From assembly GCA_008973525.1 (NCBI GenBank), contig WACJ01000274.1:2232001-2296000 (forward strand): a stretch of 64,000 nucleotides of DNA, written 5' to 3'. Positions 1 through 13,500 of this stretch are shown in pieces. Origin of the DNA: Stenopsyche tienmushanensis. Taxonomy: Eukaryota; Arthropoda; Insecta; Trichoptera; Stenopsychidae. Below the pieces are notes generated by a model. It worked only from the letters and a program-made list of their open reading frames with translations. It was not told where the DNA came from and did no database searches. A program made the translations under genes and the position numbers. Within the stretch, counting starts at the first letter, position 1; each line of letters begins with the position of its first letter.

Positions 1-1175
1 TCATAAATCCGTCTCCTGGGCAAGGACGTCCGCTAGCCGAAAAGCGTGATGATATTTTCGGACGTACATATTATAGATAAGGGCGAAACACAATCCAGAA
101 TGTTAAGGAATAAAGGCGTGAATTAGCCACACCCAGCTAGGAAACTAACCTTCGATAATTCACGTAGCTTTGACTGAAAATATTTTTATGGAGGGCGTGG
201 GTAAGCGCCACTGGCCGACTTTCGTTGTTTATGAACACTTGTAACAAATAAATTATTCCGTATAAAAATGTACGTATTTCGGGTCGGTTAACACCCAGCG
301 TTAAACAACCCGTTAGTTTATTTTTTATTGCCGGCCCTGTGCAGGCCGCAGGACGACTTCCACGGTGGGTGTATCAAAAAAGCGGAGCGGCTTTTTATTC
401 GCTTGATTATTATGATTAATTACACCTCATTTGTTAAGTATAATCGTGGAAAAATTCACGGCATCACTTTATTATTCTCGATTTTCATGGAAATGCCACG
501 AAAATGTGAAAATATTGGATGGCGGACGTCATGTGTGTAAAAAAAAGAGTGTACATATGTTGAATAGCAGACGGAATTTTGGCTCATGTGGAGCCATAAT
601 TCAGATTGTTTCTGTGTTAATCATGGAAGAGAATTCAGGTCGTTTCGAGGAACCATTTTTAGAAACATATATAATTTATAGTAAATAAAAGACACAGTGA
701 ATTAGTTTCTGGAAGTCGGTAAGTTCCTACTATTTGGACGCATATCTATGTCAATAAATCTGGGTTAATAGAAGTATACATTTTTTCAACCAACCGATTT
801 TATACTTCAAATATGAATACAATCTAATTAATCTACCCTTATGTTTTATATATGTTCAATATTTTAAATTTTTGATATAATGAGTTAGTTCTTAGATTTA
901 GGGTATAAACACTGACTGAAATAAAAATTTGCTATGTAGAAATGGGTGCACAATTTCGGTCGCTGTCTCCCGGACTATAAGCACTGAGACAATTAAAATT
1001 CCGGTAGAAACATCGATAAAACTAAATATTCCCAATGAATTTATTATATGTAAAATCGCATCAACCCATAGGAAAAACTTCTATGATAATCGCTTACCTA
1101 CAATGGTGGATATGAGACTTGAGGTAAAATTAAAAAAAGGACCCCTGTTTAAGAACCGCTGCTATAGATCATAGA

Positions 1176-1421
1176 AGGTCCCGGGTATTCATTTATCCCC
1201 AAAAATGTCATAAAAAAACCTAAAAGAAGACGGAGGGGCGACAAGGTCTGTGTGTCCAATCGGTCCGCTTTTCGGACCGTTGACATGACAAATGAGCGCC
1301 TCGCGATTGGACGCCGTATCCAAACATGCCTAAAAACGATTACGAACTCTCATTACGAAATCTCATAACGTTTTGCGCCCGTGGCGGACGCCTGCTTTAC
1401 CACCCCATTGTTACGGCCCTG
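1176..1421 (+). repeat. Dispersed repeat, copy A (hAT-like terminus)
   Basis: Shares long blocks with 5085-5526, 45005-45501 and, inverted, 51360-51690, including GGTCCGCTTTTCGGACCG, CTCGCGATTGGACGCC and ACGATTACGAACTCTCATTA. It ends TTGTTACGGCCCTG; the reverse complement CAGGGCCGTAACAA resembles hAT termini. Compared with copies B and C, it lacks about 200 bp between the CTCATTAC block and the terminal GCGCCC block. Confidence 0.75.
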
Positions 1422-2639
1422 ATATATGGTAAAAATTATACATATAAATAAACGCCGATTTTAATGTTGCAAAAACTCTAATTTTGATGCCGATTTTAAG
1501 CAACATAAATTTCCCAAAATATGTATATTTTAAGAATTCGTTAAAACGTCATTTTTTTTCATCGTATAAATATATTTGTACATTCAATTCAAGATTATTA
1601 ACAAAAAATTGAGGGTTATTCTGACCCCAATCATGACCCGAGCACATCCATGCTCTTTCATAGACACTCACTGCTCAAAATTATCGATGGACTTCTCCTC
1701 GAACCAAATGTAATTATATTTATAAATATAGAGATTTGTCTACATTTATATGATCAAAATGTGTTATTCGCCTTGTAAATGGTGATATAAATTTACATTC
1801 AAATGAAACTGAGCGCGTTGGAATTAAAACAGCAATGGAGTGAATTTAGTAACACTTGATCTGTTGCATTTATATAGTAACTAAGAAAAGAAGATTTGAT
1901 ATTTATCTTGATAATCATGAGATTTTCAGGGTGTTAATAAAAACAAACTTTCCTTTGAGCGATACCATCGTGAATTCACTTTCATTTCTGAAGATTTTTT
2001 ACTGTTTTTTATCCGAATGTTATCCAATCGTCCTGTTTATTTATATCCACATATTTAGTAATATCTATTACACCCACCCACTTTCTGATAATTTTCTTAA
2101 TAAAGTCTTTCATGTATTAAATCCACTTTTTTAGCCTCTTTATTTAACTGAATGCTTAAATTTTAAGTCTTACAAGGTTTATGTAATATAATTTGGATCA
2201 ATATATCGATGCTCATATTTAAATTTTCAGTATAATTTCTTTCTTAAAAAAGAAAATTGTTTCATAATCATAATATTTAGCTCGTTTGAGTATACAATGT
2301 GATCGATGTAAATCTTAATAGCTTATTTAAATAAATTTCAAGAGATTCCATGAGAATAAAATACAGCTTATAGCTAATCAAAGACCCGCAATCCAGTTCA
2401 GAAACGATATGGCACTATAGAAAAACTATCGCTAGAAATCATCTTTCCCATTAGCCTTCAAATAACCACGGTATTTTCTTGTTACCGTTCTTACATTTTC
2501 AACATAATCGCAGCATTTCCTTCTAAATAATACGGACAAGTCCATACGAACATTTTTACGAGGTCTCCCCCCCCAAAAAAAAAAAAAACGGACGAACGAG
2601 GGGATTTAGATATAATTCATTAGATAATAACGCATAAAT

Positions 2640-2990
2640 ATAATGGGAGCAAATTTCACGTTTTTCGGCCTTTATTTGGGCTGGCCGCGCAACAGCCTTC
2701 GGCCTAATACGGAAAAAAGGCGTAATCACAGTGTAATGGAAGGCGACATAAATTTCTGCTGGATATTTATACTGCTACATTATACAACATTTTGAGCACA
2801 ATTAAAATGTAAATTTAACATTAGTTCGGGTCAGAAGCGAAAAGGGCATACTTTCATTCAGCTACCGAACTAATGTGAAATTACGCTTAATTATATATAG
2901 GGCCCCCTTAATCGGGTCATCGCATGAAAATCTCGAGAAACGAGCCCCCGCTCGACTTATCCGATTAGGTTTGACGAAATTCCGACATGA
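2640..2990. promoter_or_regulatory. Candidate ss intronic enhancer block
   Basis: A more complex, GC-richer stretch 100-450 bp upstream of the PAS-A exon, with CGGCC/GGCCG clusters and several ATTA/TAAT cores around 2810-2900. Inference from composition and position only; no conservation data. Confidence 0.2.
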
Positions 2991-3085
2991 CGAATAAATT
3001 CGCCAAGCAGAAATGCTTTATTGATATTGGGTGGTCAAAAACACATTTATATTCGTGTAAATAAAAATATGATTTATTTTTTCAG

Positions 3086-3175
3086 GCATTAAATGGCTTC
3101 CTGATGATCCTAACGTGTGAAGGGGAGGTGTTCTTCGCCACCCACAGTATTGAAAGTTACCTTGGCTTCCATCAA
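3086..3175 (+). CDS. ss: ss exon: PAS-A segment
   Basis: Thirty codons in phase 0 between a TTTTTTCAG acceptor and a CAA|GTAAGT donor. It encodes ALNGFLMILTCEGEVFFATH and SIESYLGFHQ, the AHR-type PAS-A beta-strand segment. It is isolated by 9.8 kb from the next exon. Confidence 0.92.
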
Positions 3176-6100
3176 GTAAGTACAAGCTTTCGCCATATCG
3201 TTATGTCATGTTGAATGTGCTGATTGCAAATTGAGACGATGGCAGGCTGGCATTTATAAGCACTTTATATTATCATAAAATTTATTGCGCTTAGTCCTTT
3301 TTTGCATTAAATCTATAAAAGTACTTAAAATTATTTGATAGCCACCTTAATAAAGCATAATGTTCCGAAATGGTTGATCAAAATTACGTTTATATTATAA
3401 TTTATTTTCTGTAATCCTGTTCGAAAGTGAACCTTAACTGTTGCAATAATAGCCCAAAAAGTTTATGTTAAATCCCAAGTAAATATAACTTATTTCAAAT
3501 CTTAGATGCATTTCTGTTTTCAAACAAGTCATCGGAGACTCGGGGAGAAACTCTCGTGTCAATTTCTTCTACTTATTTTAGTGTCAATAACTACTATTGT
3601 TATGTATTAGAATTTATCATCGAAGAAAACACTTCCAAGCGGCTCAATTTTAGCTTTCTGACACTTCATATAGCACCCACTTGTCCAGCGTTTTTTATCT
3701 TTCCTATTTCGACAGTATTTTTGCCCTTTTTCCAATTCCAAGAAATCCAAGCTGCTCATTTCCGAGAAAATCAGCGTTTGACTATATGGACGCGGATTGA
3801 CTCAATCCGCGAACACGAGCCCGACAGGAGGTTCGAAATATCGGATACAGCTAAAAAATTAACTCCAATTTTGCCTTGTTAAAAAACGTATGTATAATTA
3901 TATAAAATATTCGAATACTTTACCAATTTCGTATACGTTATTTGAATCATAGATTTTACGAATATTTGAGATCCCTAATCATGACAGTGAGTTTTTAGCT
4001 AATCTTTTCTGGACGACATAAATTTTAATTATCAATATTATACAGATTGTTTCTAAATACCCTGCTCTACCAAAACCCATAGAATTGACTATAACTACAA
4101 TTACTACGAATTTTTCAGATTTGTCGTCATCCCTTGTCTTACACATCCACCCTTGCAGTTATTTACATATATTTTTTTAAAAATCGGGTATTAATCAACA
4201 TTATCAAATTTATATCTCTTTGGCATTGCGTTTGAAAAAAAGTTGAAACCCATTTCTTGAACAAAAATGCATTCCTTTACTGACACGACATTTATTATTT
4301 TCGCTATATGAAAATTTCTCAATTTCTTCACTTTCAGATTCAGGAATTTAAATTTCATCTCGGTTTTAACACAGTTCGATTTTATTGTCTTTGAAACTTG
4401 TAGAAAAGCGATTTCTAGGCAGCGTATTGATATTTGATACAGTGGGAAGAAGATCTCTGTTGAATAATATATTTTATTATTTAGATTCTAATTTACTATT
4501 TGTTACATGCAATATATGAAATATTATTATAATGTATATTTTAAAATAATACACGGAGCTACTCCCAATTCTACTTCTTCGTTTACAACAGTAAAATACT
4601 AGGTAGTAGATTTTAAACAAGGCCGTATGAGTTGCCAAGACGAACATCGCAGCAGTCGACTAAATGATGTAACCATGCCAGAAATGGTGAATAAAATCCA
4701 CAAAATGTAGGTGTAGGATGATCTTAATAATTTCAAAAATGCTGTACATCGCATATTGACTGAAAATTTGGACATGAGAAAGATGTGCGCAAGATGGGTG
4801 CCGCATTTGCTCATAATGAAACAAAAACAGCGTCGTGTTGATGTTTCAATTGGGTGTTAGGCGATGTTTCACAGCAATAAGGCCGATTTTTTGCATTATA
4901 TTACGATGAAAAATGGGTCCATCACTTCGTATCTGAGACAAATCAACATGGGGGCCTTCCATTGACCCGAAATATTTATTGGTCCCGCTATTTGGAACCA
5001 TGTGGACACACTCATTCTCAAATTCGAGTGGCTTTTTGCGCGCTGAGTGCGGGATAGACTACGGGGACACTAGCCAGATTGCCGCAAAAAGTCCTAAAAG
5101 AAATGGAGTAGCTACAAGGTATCTAACCGGTCCGCTTTTCAGACCATTGACATGACGAATGGACACCTCGCGATCGGACGCCATATCTGAACATGTCTAC
5201 TGAACGATTACGAACTCTCATTACAAAATAAAGTTGTCCGAAGAAGACTGATCGGGTGGGTTGTTTAAATTTTACAATAGGACTAAAATATTGTTCTCTT
5301 TATTTTATTGCGGGTTTATGCCGGCTAAAAAGAGGGATTAGACAACTTAGTATACATTATAAAAATGGATAGAGTCACTCAGTATTGATTCATGTGAATT
5401 AGAATGGTCAAGTATAATAAAAACCATGTGCAACTATCAAATGGGTCGGTTTTCTGGATTTTGCGCCCCGAGTCTAGTTGCGCCCATGGCGAGCGCCTGC
5501 TTTGCCACCCCCTTGTTATGTTCCTGCGCAATTGATGTGACTCCAATGTGATAATTTAAGTTGTGGAAGCTCATTTCGACTAGATTTTAATGTTGATGCT
5601 CTTATCCCAATATTGCTATGACGCTGACGATATTTCATCGATTGAGTTTAATATATGTAAGCACATGTGTAGAGTCGTTAAACAGACGTTGTAAGTCAAA
5701 TCGGAGTTAGACAAATCGTTGAGGTCTAACTACGGTTAAATGCAGCATTGAGGCGCTTGTACAAGAAGCGTTTACGAAAATATCAAAATAGGATTGGAGA
5801 ATAAGGTGTTAGGCTCGTATCACACCGCGAGGGGTCGGCTAAACCAATAGTAATAATGTAAGCCCGGACACAAAGTCCCCGGACGCTCCCGGCCCGAGCC
5901 CCGTTCCGAAGCGCGTGGCGACTTGCGGCCCGCCGCAGATTTCAGGGGTAATAAATCTGCGGCAATCATCGATTCCCCGCTGGATGACTAAATCATCGGA
6001 AATATGCGGCCGCCAGCGCTTTGTTTATTTTGTTTGGATCATTTGATTCATTTACATTGAGTACATCGGACCCATCTCCATATTGTGTTTCTCGGACGGT

Positions 6101-7546
6101 TACAAATGATTTGTGTACTTTTTAACGTATTTTACGCTGAGAAAAAAGATCGCGAAATATCGACGCCTCTGTATAATAAAACGCTATTTCTTAAATCTAT
6201 ACATCTTTTTAATTGACTCAAATATTTCACCGCAAAGACTAAACCAAAGATGCAAATCTTATGATTGAATGAGGATGAACATGATATTTTTTAAATATGT
6301 TTTAATCTTATTCTTGATATTTCAATTGTATAGATTTTATGCTCTAAAATAACTATACTTTTCATTGGCTTAATAACAAAACCATTTTAATTGATTTATG
6401 ATAATTCAAAATAATCCACCATGTCAAAAGTATAACCTCTTAAAGAGGTAAGACACAATGTTGTGTCCGAATTCAGAAGAAATTCAGAATTCGAAGAGCA
6501 TTCTTACACGTTGAGCTCGGAGACAAGCAGAGACAATGTCTTGCACGTTAAGTTTAAAGATAGAAACAGAGATAGAGAAAGTATCTTACAGGTCGGAGAC
6601 TGTGAATGGGAAACAGAGACAGAGAGAGTATTAGTAGTAACACAAAATTATCGACTAATAATGATATGTGAACGATATAATGAATCGATTTTAATTGTAT
6701 TATTTATGTTTACGTAATGACCTAATAGTGTGTGCCATCGACAGTGTTTATTTATTTATGCACAAGCTTCATATACGCTGCGACGGTACTGATAGATAAA
6801 TTAGCTCACTACTCAAAGGGTTAATGTGCATGAAGTATTTTTATCAGATGTAGAGCTTTAGAAAATATTGTCGAACAAAATTCAATTTTCATTATCAATT
6901 GTGTTCAGTAATTAATAACTTTCAAAGTTTTAAATGCAAAATATGCTGACTTTTATTTAATGTTTTAAATTGCCCTTCGATAAATCGTGACGAAGCAATT
7001 GATCCAGTTAAGAAACCAGACTTTCGAACCGAAACTGAACCGAAAACCGGTAGTCGATAAATCTGTTATTTTTGCTAGAATGAAAACCGTACCTGAATCG
7101 ATTCGAAAATATCCTTTTTATCGGTTCGGTACACATCTTAAGCAAAAGAGAGGTTGGTTGATTGGTGACCTTTACTATAATCTTTACTCTATGTTCATTA
7201 TATTAATTGACCTGTTAAATCAATTCTTCATATAATATCATTATATCAACCCAATTCCAGATTGCAATCTTCATCGCTTCTTAAACTTATTTAGTCCGCG
7301 AACCCCTTCTTGAGCAAAAATTTTTTCGCGGACTACATCCTAACCTTTTACTCCATCCCAACATTTTACGTCGTTCTTGAAACTTAATTTTTCAAACAAA
7401 CAAACATTTTTTGGTCAAATATTGGTTAAAACCACGATAATATCTTGTTTAAGCATACATAAATGGTTTTTTTTTTTTTAGTTTTTTGCGGACCCTTAGG
7501 TGTCTGTGTTACCCCTATTTAAAAACCGCTGGTCTAGACTATCTCT

Positions 7547-7585
<39 letters not shown>

Positions 7586-10500
7586 GAATCCAAACTAGGA
7601 CTACCAGTTTTCAATTTTTTTTTTTTACTAGTATTATATACTACATGCTGGGACTCCCAAACTTTCAGCCAATAAGCATCAAGTTAAAAATTAATCTCTC
7701 TTTGTTCGTATGTAATGGGCTGCCATACCGTTAATCTAATTGCAATCAAACTTCATCCACTTATTGCTATAGATTGCGCGAGTATTGTATGGATGCACCA
7801 TGTTGGTGCATATTGGTCTTGTGAAATGAAATTTGGGCTGCGAGGAAGGGGAGAGAAAGGATGCGCGCGCAATACGGTGGTTAAGTCGATCTTCGAGATG
7901 AGAGCGAGTGTGCATATGCTTTTGGATCCCAGCTCTTCGGCTCACGCTACACGTGACCTGAAGCAATAAACCACGTACTGCGTTTCTTTTCAAATAATTA
8001 TTAAGCGCTTATGGCATTGCAACGTATGCCGGGTATTCGCTAGTTATTATAATACTATAATTGCTCAAAGTATAAAAAAAACAGCTTTTATTGAACTACT
8101 GTCGAAAATCAAACTAAGCAAACCTTCGACTTGATCCTTTTCCGTTTTGAATCTTCATCTGCATTTTAGGTATCACTTGATATTTCTGGATAAGAACATG
8201 CGTGTTTCGTGTTAAGAGCTGCTGTTTTAAGAAGTAATAGTAGTTTTCTTCACTACAGTGGCAATAAAAATAGGATTCCGGATTTAACGATCACTAATGA
8301 TGTTATACATCGCATAGAAATGATCCGATTAAGTATCGTGTCCACATAAATCATTAATATAAAAAAGGTAATAAAATCGGCACGTCATAAAATGTTCTCG
8401 TTTAACGCACGTATCTGCAAAATACGCAGTGCATGAAGAAGATATAAATGTATTTTTTGCGGCTATGCCAATCAACAGTTATAATAAATAGTTTTAAACG
8501 GCACTAATGAATAAACATACTAATTTTCGATTCAATTAAGCCGTTTTAGAGTAAAGTGGCATTAGGAGGCTTTGGCGTGTTTTCGCGCAAATTGGAGTGG
8601 AAATTGGGTTAATTTTTCACGCAAATATAAATGTCATTCGTCATGGAATTCCCATGATAAGGCCGGGCTGTCTTTGGTCTTTGGTGGCATCGCACGAGGA
8701 TCGAAGATCACGATAGATCGGAGGTCAGTAGATCGAATGTGAATGTGGTGGATGCGGCGATGAGTCAGATCACCTCCGAGGAATGTTCACGCGATACTAA
8801 ATCGCTTCTTACACGGCTCCTTACATGTAACAGAACAACCTCAATGATTATCACTGTGCTCGTAGGCGTTCCTCCTTCCTATACAGGAAGCTCCAGAATT
8901 GATGCATATCGTTTTTCATAAATTCCATTCTACGACTCTCTGATAAGCGCATTCGACGAATTGCTATATCAATTTCTAAATACATTTACCAATATGCTTC
9001 TTCGGTAACTTATGCTAATGCTGTATGAATATATAATCTCGTTTTAAAATATAGATGAACCCGTTAGCCATTGGGGTCCTTACGAATCATCAGGGGGTCT
9101 CAGTTTTCGTACGAGGATAAGAATAAAAAATAGCGTGTATAATTATATTTTTGTGAAAAAAATGTAAAATATAGATTTTTTTCCTATTTTGAATTTATAA
9201 AAACTTATATATAGTTAATGTGAGGTTTATATTTTAGATTAAATGTTAAGAATGCAATCTACACATGTCATAACAGAAAAAAGTTCAAAGGTCAGATAGC
9301 TATAATACAATGAGAGGCAGGGCTAGCTATTATACTAATGGGGCATTAGGCGATCCCAAGCATTTGCTTAGGGGCGCAATTTTATTATAAATATATAATT
9401 TTAAAGTTAACAATATGATCTTACAAAAAGGTGTTGAATTTAAAACCTTGATTGCATGCATTTAAAGATACCATATAAATATGAATTTAATTTGCTACTT
9501 TCTTAATGACATACATGATATATAATTAGGATATGATTGTTAGATGAAATTTTCAATATTGTAATAATGATAAAATGATGATATATTTATTGTTGCAAAT
9601 CAGACATTCATAGGTATCTCTACCCAACTTTATAAATCATCTTGCCAAAACCGGAATATCAGGATAAACTTGGTTCAAGATGATCAAATATAATAGTACT
9701 TACAATCTCCAAAACGTATTCAATAGCTTAATTCTGAATTCATAAAAATAAGTCCAAGGAACAACTTGTAAACAACTTGTAAGCAACAAATAAAATATGT
9801 CACCTTTGGAATTTAACACTATCTACGAGTATATTTACCTGTGCTTTAAGTTCAAAATTTATATCAAAAGATCTGTGAATATTCTTAAAATATAATTTAG
9901 AATATATAAATCAATGATAAAAGGTAACTTAAATGCATATATCTATAAATGTATGTTACGAGTCCATGGGAATGCTACAAAAATATTCAATAGTTTAAAT
10001 AAAACAAATAGTTTTTTGACATACAAAAGCAAAATCCCTATTAAAATCAATCATTGATACTATGATTTATTTTTTTGTATCAAATATTTCTAAAAAGCTA
10101 TAGAAATCATTACTCCTGGCTGGTGCCTTAAAATCCATTAGTTTGAATAGCACTGTACAAAACAATTGTAGAAATTAAAAAGGAATCCCGAATAGATCAG
10201 TACATCAAGATCATTTGGGTTGAGTCATAAATAATTGCCGATTTTTTTTCAAAAAAATAACTTAGCTCTAACAAAATAACAAAGTAATTGCTCCATTCAA
10301 TATTCACCATTATTAGTGATAACTTTCTTTAATTTTACTGATAACTTATCAATACCCTCTCTATAAAATTAAGTAGGTTTCAATGAAAAAAAAATATTGT
10401 AAAGAACAGAATAGGTGGTAGTCGGTTAGAGCAAAGTCCGGGGATTATAAGGGATGTGATAAGACTGACCATATACGTAATAATGTATTTTTCCACGAAT

Positions 10501-13500
10501 ATTTGCTTTAGGATCCGGTAAAGATGGTTGATCTTTATCAAGCCACTGTTTTTTGTGTAAAACATTATCGTACGTTGCCCATTTTTCATCTCCAGTAATT
10601 ATTCTGTTAAAAAATGGCTAAATTTTTTTCCTGTGAGAGGAGACTTGTTGCAATAGACATGTGATTTTCTTCATTTCCTTCATTCAGATTATGTAGCACC
10701 CATACATCTAACTTGCTAATCTTCATCAATTTTTCCAAATGGCGGAAAATGGTTGATTGTGATGTATTTAGTGCTCTTTCGAATAAGTGGAGAGGGGTCC
10801 TAGGCCCTGGGATAGTACTCCTTTAGGGGTTAAACTCTCAAAGCATTATATGACGAATATGCACTTTTTTATTTTCCATTTTACGGGTAAAAAAAAACTA
10901 TAACATAAGACGTGACACAGTTAACTATTGTCAAAAGACTGATAGGACTCATTCCTATCTAATGGTATCCCATACTCCCCAATACGATTAGCACATCAAG
11001 GGTAGAATCGAATAGTTATAATGGATTCTTTTCGCCGGCAAGTATTAATGACTCAATCTAATATATTGAAATCTAAATTTACATATTCCTTCTCTAGAAA
11101 ATTTTATCACATTGCGTTAAATATCCATGTACTTCTATTTAAAATAAAATGATTTCTCATTTTCTTTACAGATGATCATTTTAGCATTGCATTTCTCAGA
11201 ATTAGGATCGAGACGATACGTTGGTTATGTATAAAAACTGCGAATTTTATTATATATGCACGTTGATTTTATTTGTCGGCGGTCACATTTCACCACCGAC
11301 GAATAAGCCCCAAACGACCCCAAGTGCACCGTTTGTTCCGCTCGACAGCCTCGCACCCTTAGATCTCATAAACCACTAATGAATACAATCCACAAAGGTG
11401 CCGTTAAATTATTCACCGGCTTTAATCAAACAAACTTTTCGATAAATAACACACAATTTATTGTTCTTACTTGTGGAAAATACCTATGCCAACAACGCCC
11501 CATGATAAGACGGACTTACAAAAAAAGTCGCTGTGCTGGGTGCCGGGGAGCTATTGCCTCCCATATCAATTCAACCTATTTTATGAGGTTTCGCAATAAG
11601 GAGGCAATAATTGGAACGGAATATCCCGACACGTTTCTTAGGGAAGACGAAGGGCGAAAGCGGGCTCGTGCATTTCCTCGATATTTGAGGTAATCGCGTG
11701 CCACATTAACCTCGGCGAACGGTTAACACGTGACCGGCTAATCGAAAGTGAACTTTAATCATTCTTCGTCAATTCCCTCTTGTCAATCTTTCCGAAATAA
11801 ACCTCTCGCCTCGGCTATATTTTATTTTATCAGTTAACATCTGTCATATTTATTGCCCGCGATAAATACACCCCGACACGCTCCTTTTGTTTTCCGACTC
11901 TGTAACCGTTTTCCACGGCCCAACACACGTGTGTAAACACGGCCTGGCCAAAACCCTTCGTGTCGTTGACTCCGGAACCTTTTTGGATTACTTTAATAGA
12001 TTTGACTCGTTAAAAATAGCGCATTCTCCTGGCGACGGAGATTGCATCTCGACTTTTATCGATTATATCGAAATAAAACATTTCCCGGGAATAAAATTTA
12101 GCCATATACACGTTCTCGGCCAGAAAAGTCCAACGTGATATACGTCCTGTTGGAACGCAATTTTTTTATTTGGTCTACGGTTACGGTTTTCGCTCCGCGA
12201 AAAATAACGAATTTACCGGTTATCGGTTTCATTCCGGTTCGAAGACTGGCTTTCATATATTTGACTTGATTTTGAATATATTTGTACCGCTGATACAAAA
12301 CGCTCGTTTTTCTTCAATACTAGTTGATTGGCAAGTCGTTCATTTTTTGTGCAAGATTCCAATATTTAAATTTGGCATGCAAATTCACAGATACAATCTG
12401 TGGTTCAAAATTGGCCTGACAAAGTTCGGAAAAATAGCTCCTAATTTCGCATTCATATTTAGAATAAACTTGAATTATAAAACGTTCTGTATTTATACTT
12501 AATTCGCGATAAAATAATTTCCAGCAACTATCGGTAATTTTTCAGATTTACCGGTAATTACCGAAATTATTTTTATGTTCTTTACCGATAAACCGGTAAA
12601 GCAAGCGCTTGTTTACATTATCAATATGCTATTGCTTGACAAGAATTAACTCATAAATCCATGAACGGATAATGACGATTTGACAGAACAAATTTTGAGT
12701 AACATTTAATCAGGTGCTTTTTGCACAGTGGATACGTGTCGAATACTACCGTGCAAAAATAAATTGTTTCCATATAAAAATGGTACAGGTATGAAATTCT
12801 TAAGCCCAAATAAATAGAAATCATGTACTATTTATATATACATAAAAATATTTTCATAAATCAAGTGATAAATGTATAAAGCTTTCTGTACATTTTATTG
12901 ACCGTGTTATTTCAAAGGCGTGCAAAATAAAATCGTTTAAAAAGAGGATCGGGTTTACTCTTCGTCTTTTCATTGAAATTGTCGATTAATAAGTATATTA
13001 TTTTGTCGCAGTCGGACATCGTACATCAATCGGTGTACGAGTTGGTACATTCGGAAGATAGAGAAGAACTCCAAAGGCAGTTGATGTGGAATTCTTTCCT
13101 ACCAGCGGACAGACAAGCCGCGTCTCTGGCTGAGGCCCTTCGTCCCGATTGCTGTCATCTGCTCGAGAGATCTTTCACCGTGCGCTTCCGTTGCCTTTTA
13201 GACAATACCTCCGGTTTCCTGGTGAGTCGCATTCTTACTCATCGATCATCCATTGTCCAAACACCACTCTAATGCATCGATATTCATCCACAGAGGCTAG
13301 ATATACGGGGAAGAGTGAAGGTGCTGCACGGCCAAAACAGAAAAACGGAAGAACCACCATTAGCACTTTTTGCAATATGCACGCCGTTCGGGCCACCGTC
13401 GTTATTAGAAATACCGCAAAAAGAAGTAATGTTCAAGAGTAAACACAAACTGGACCTTGCGTTGGTATCCATGGACCAAAGGTATGATAAAACATCGATC

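Larger units (their letters stand above)
1..3085 (+). other. ss upstream intron sequence
   Basis: No exon is recognisable here. It holds one copy of the dispersed repeat (1176-1421), a C8/A14 run near 2567-2588, and a GC-richer block near 2640-2990. The short frames in it show no family resemblance. Confidence 0.6.
3176..13011 (+). other. 9.8 kb ss intron between PAS-A exons
   Basis: No coding exon found. Contents: mariner fragment (4599-4990), repeat copy B (5085-5526), GC island (5820-6030), hAT end (7290-7531), AT microsatellite (7550-7582), complex blocks (7730-8040, 8560-8900, 11190-12160), a mariner remnant (10215-10800) and ACCGG/CGGTTT-rich remnants near 7015-7130, 12170-12260 and 12530-12600. 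The rest is plain AT-rich sequence. Confidence 0.7.

Noticed and set aside
3830..3850. GGTTCGAAAT, a tRNA B-box-like word
   Set aside because: No A box or cloverleaf could be folded around it.
3556..3882. 108-codon open frame in the ss intron
   Set aside because: No recognisable domain, no splice signals fitting ss, average intron composition.
6463..6717. 84-codon Glu/Arg-rich frame
   Set aside because: Composition reflects a purine-rich GAGACAGA-like tract; no splice context or family resemblance.
11379..11693. 104-codon frame in the GC-richer ss intron block
   Set aside because: No resemblance to known proteins and no supporting signals; chance length is plausible at this GC content.
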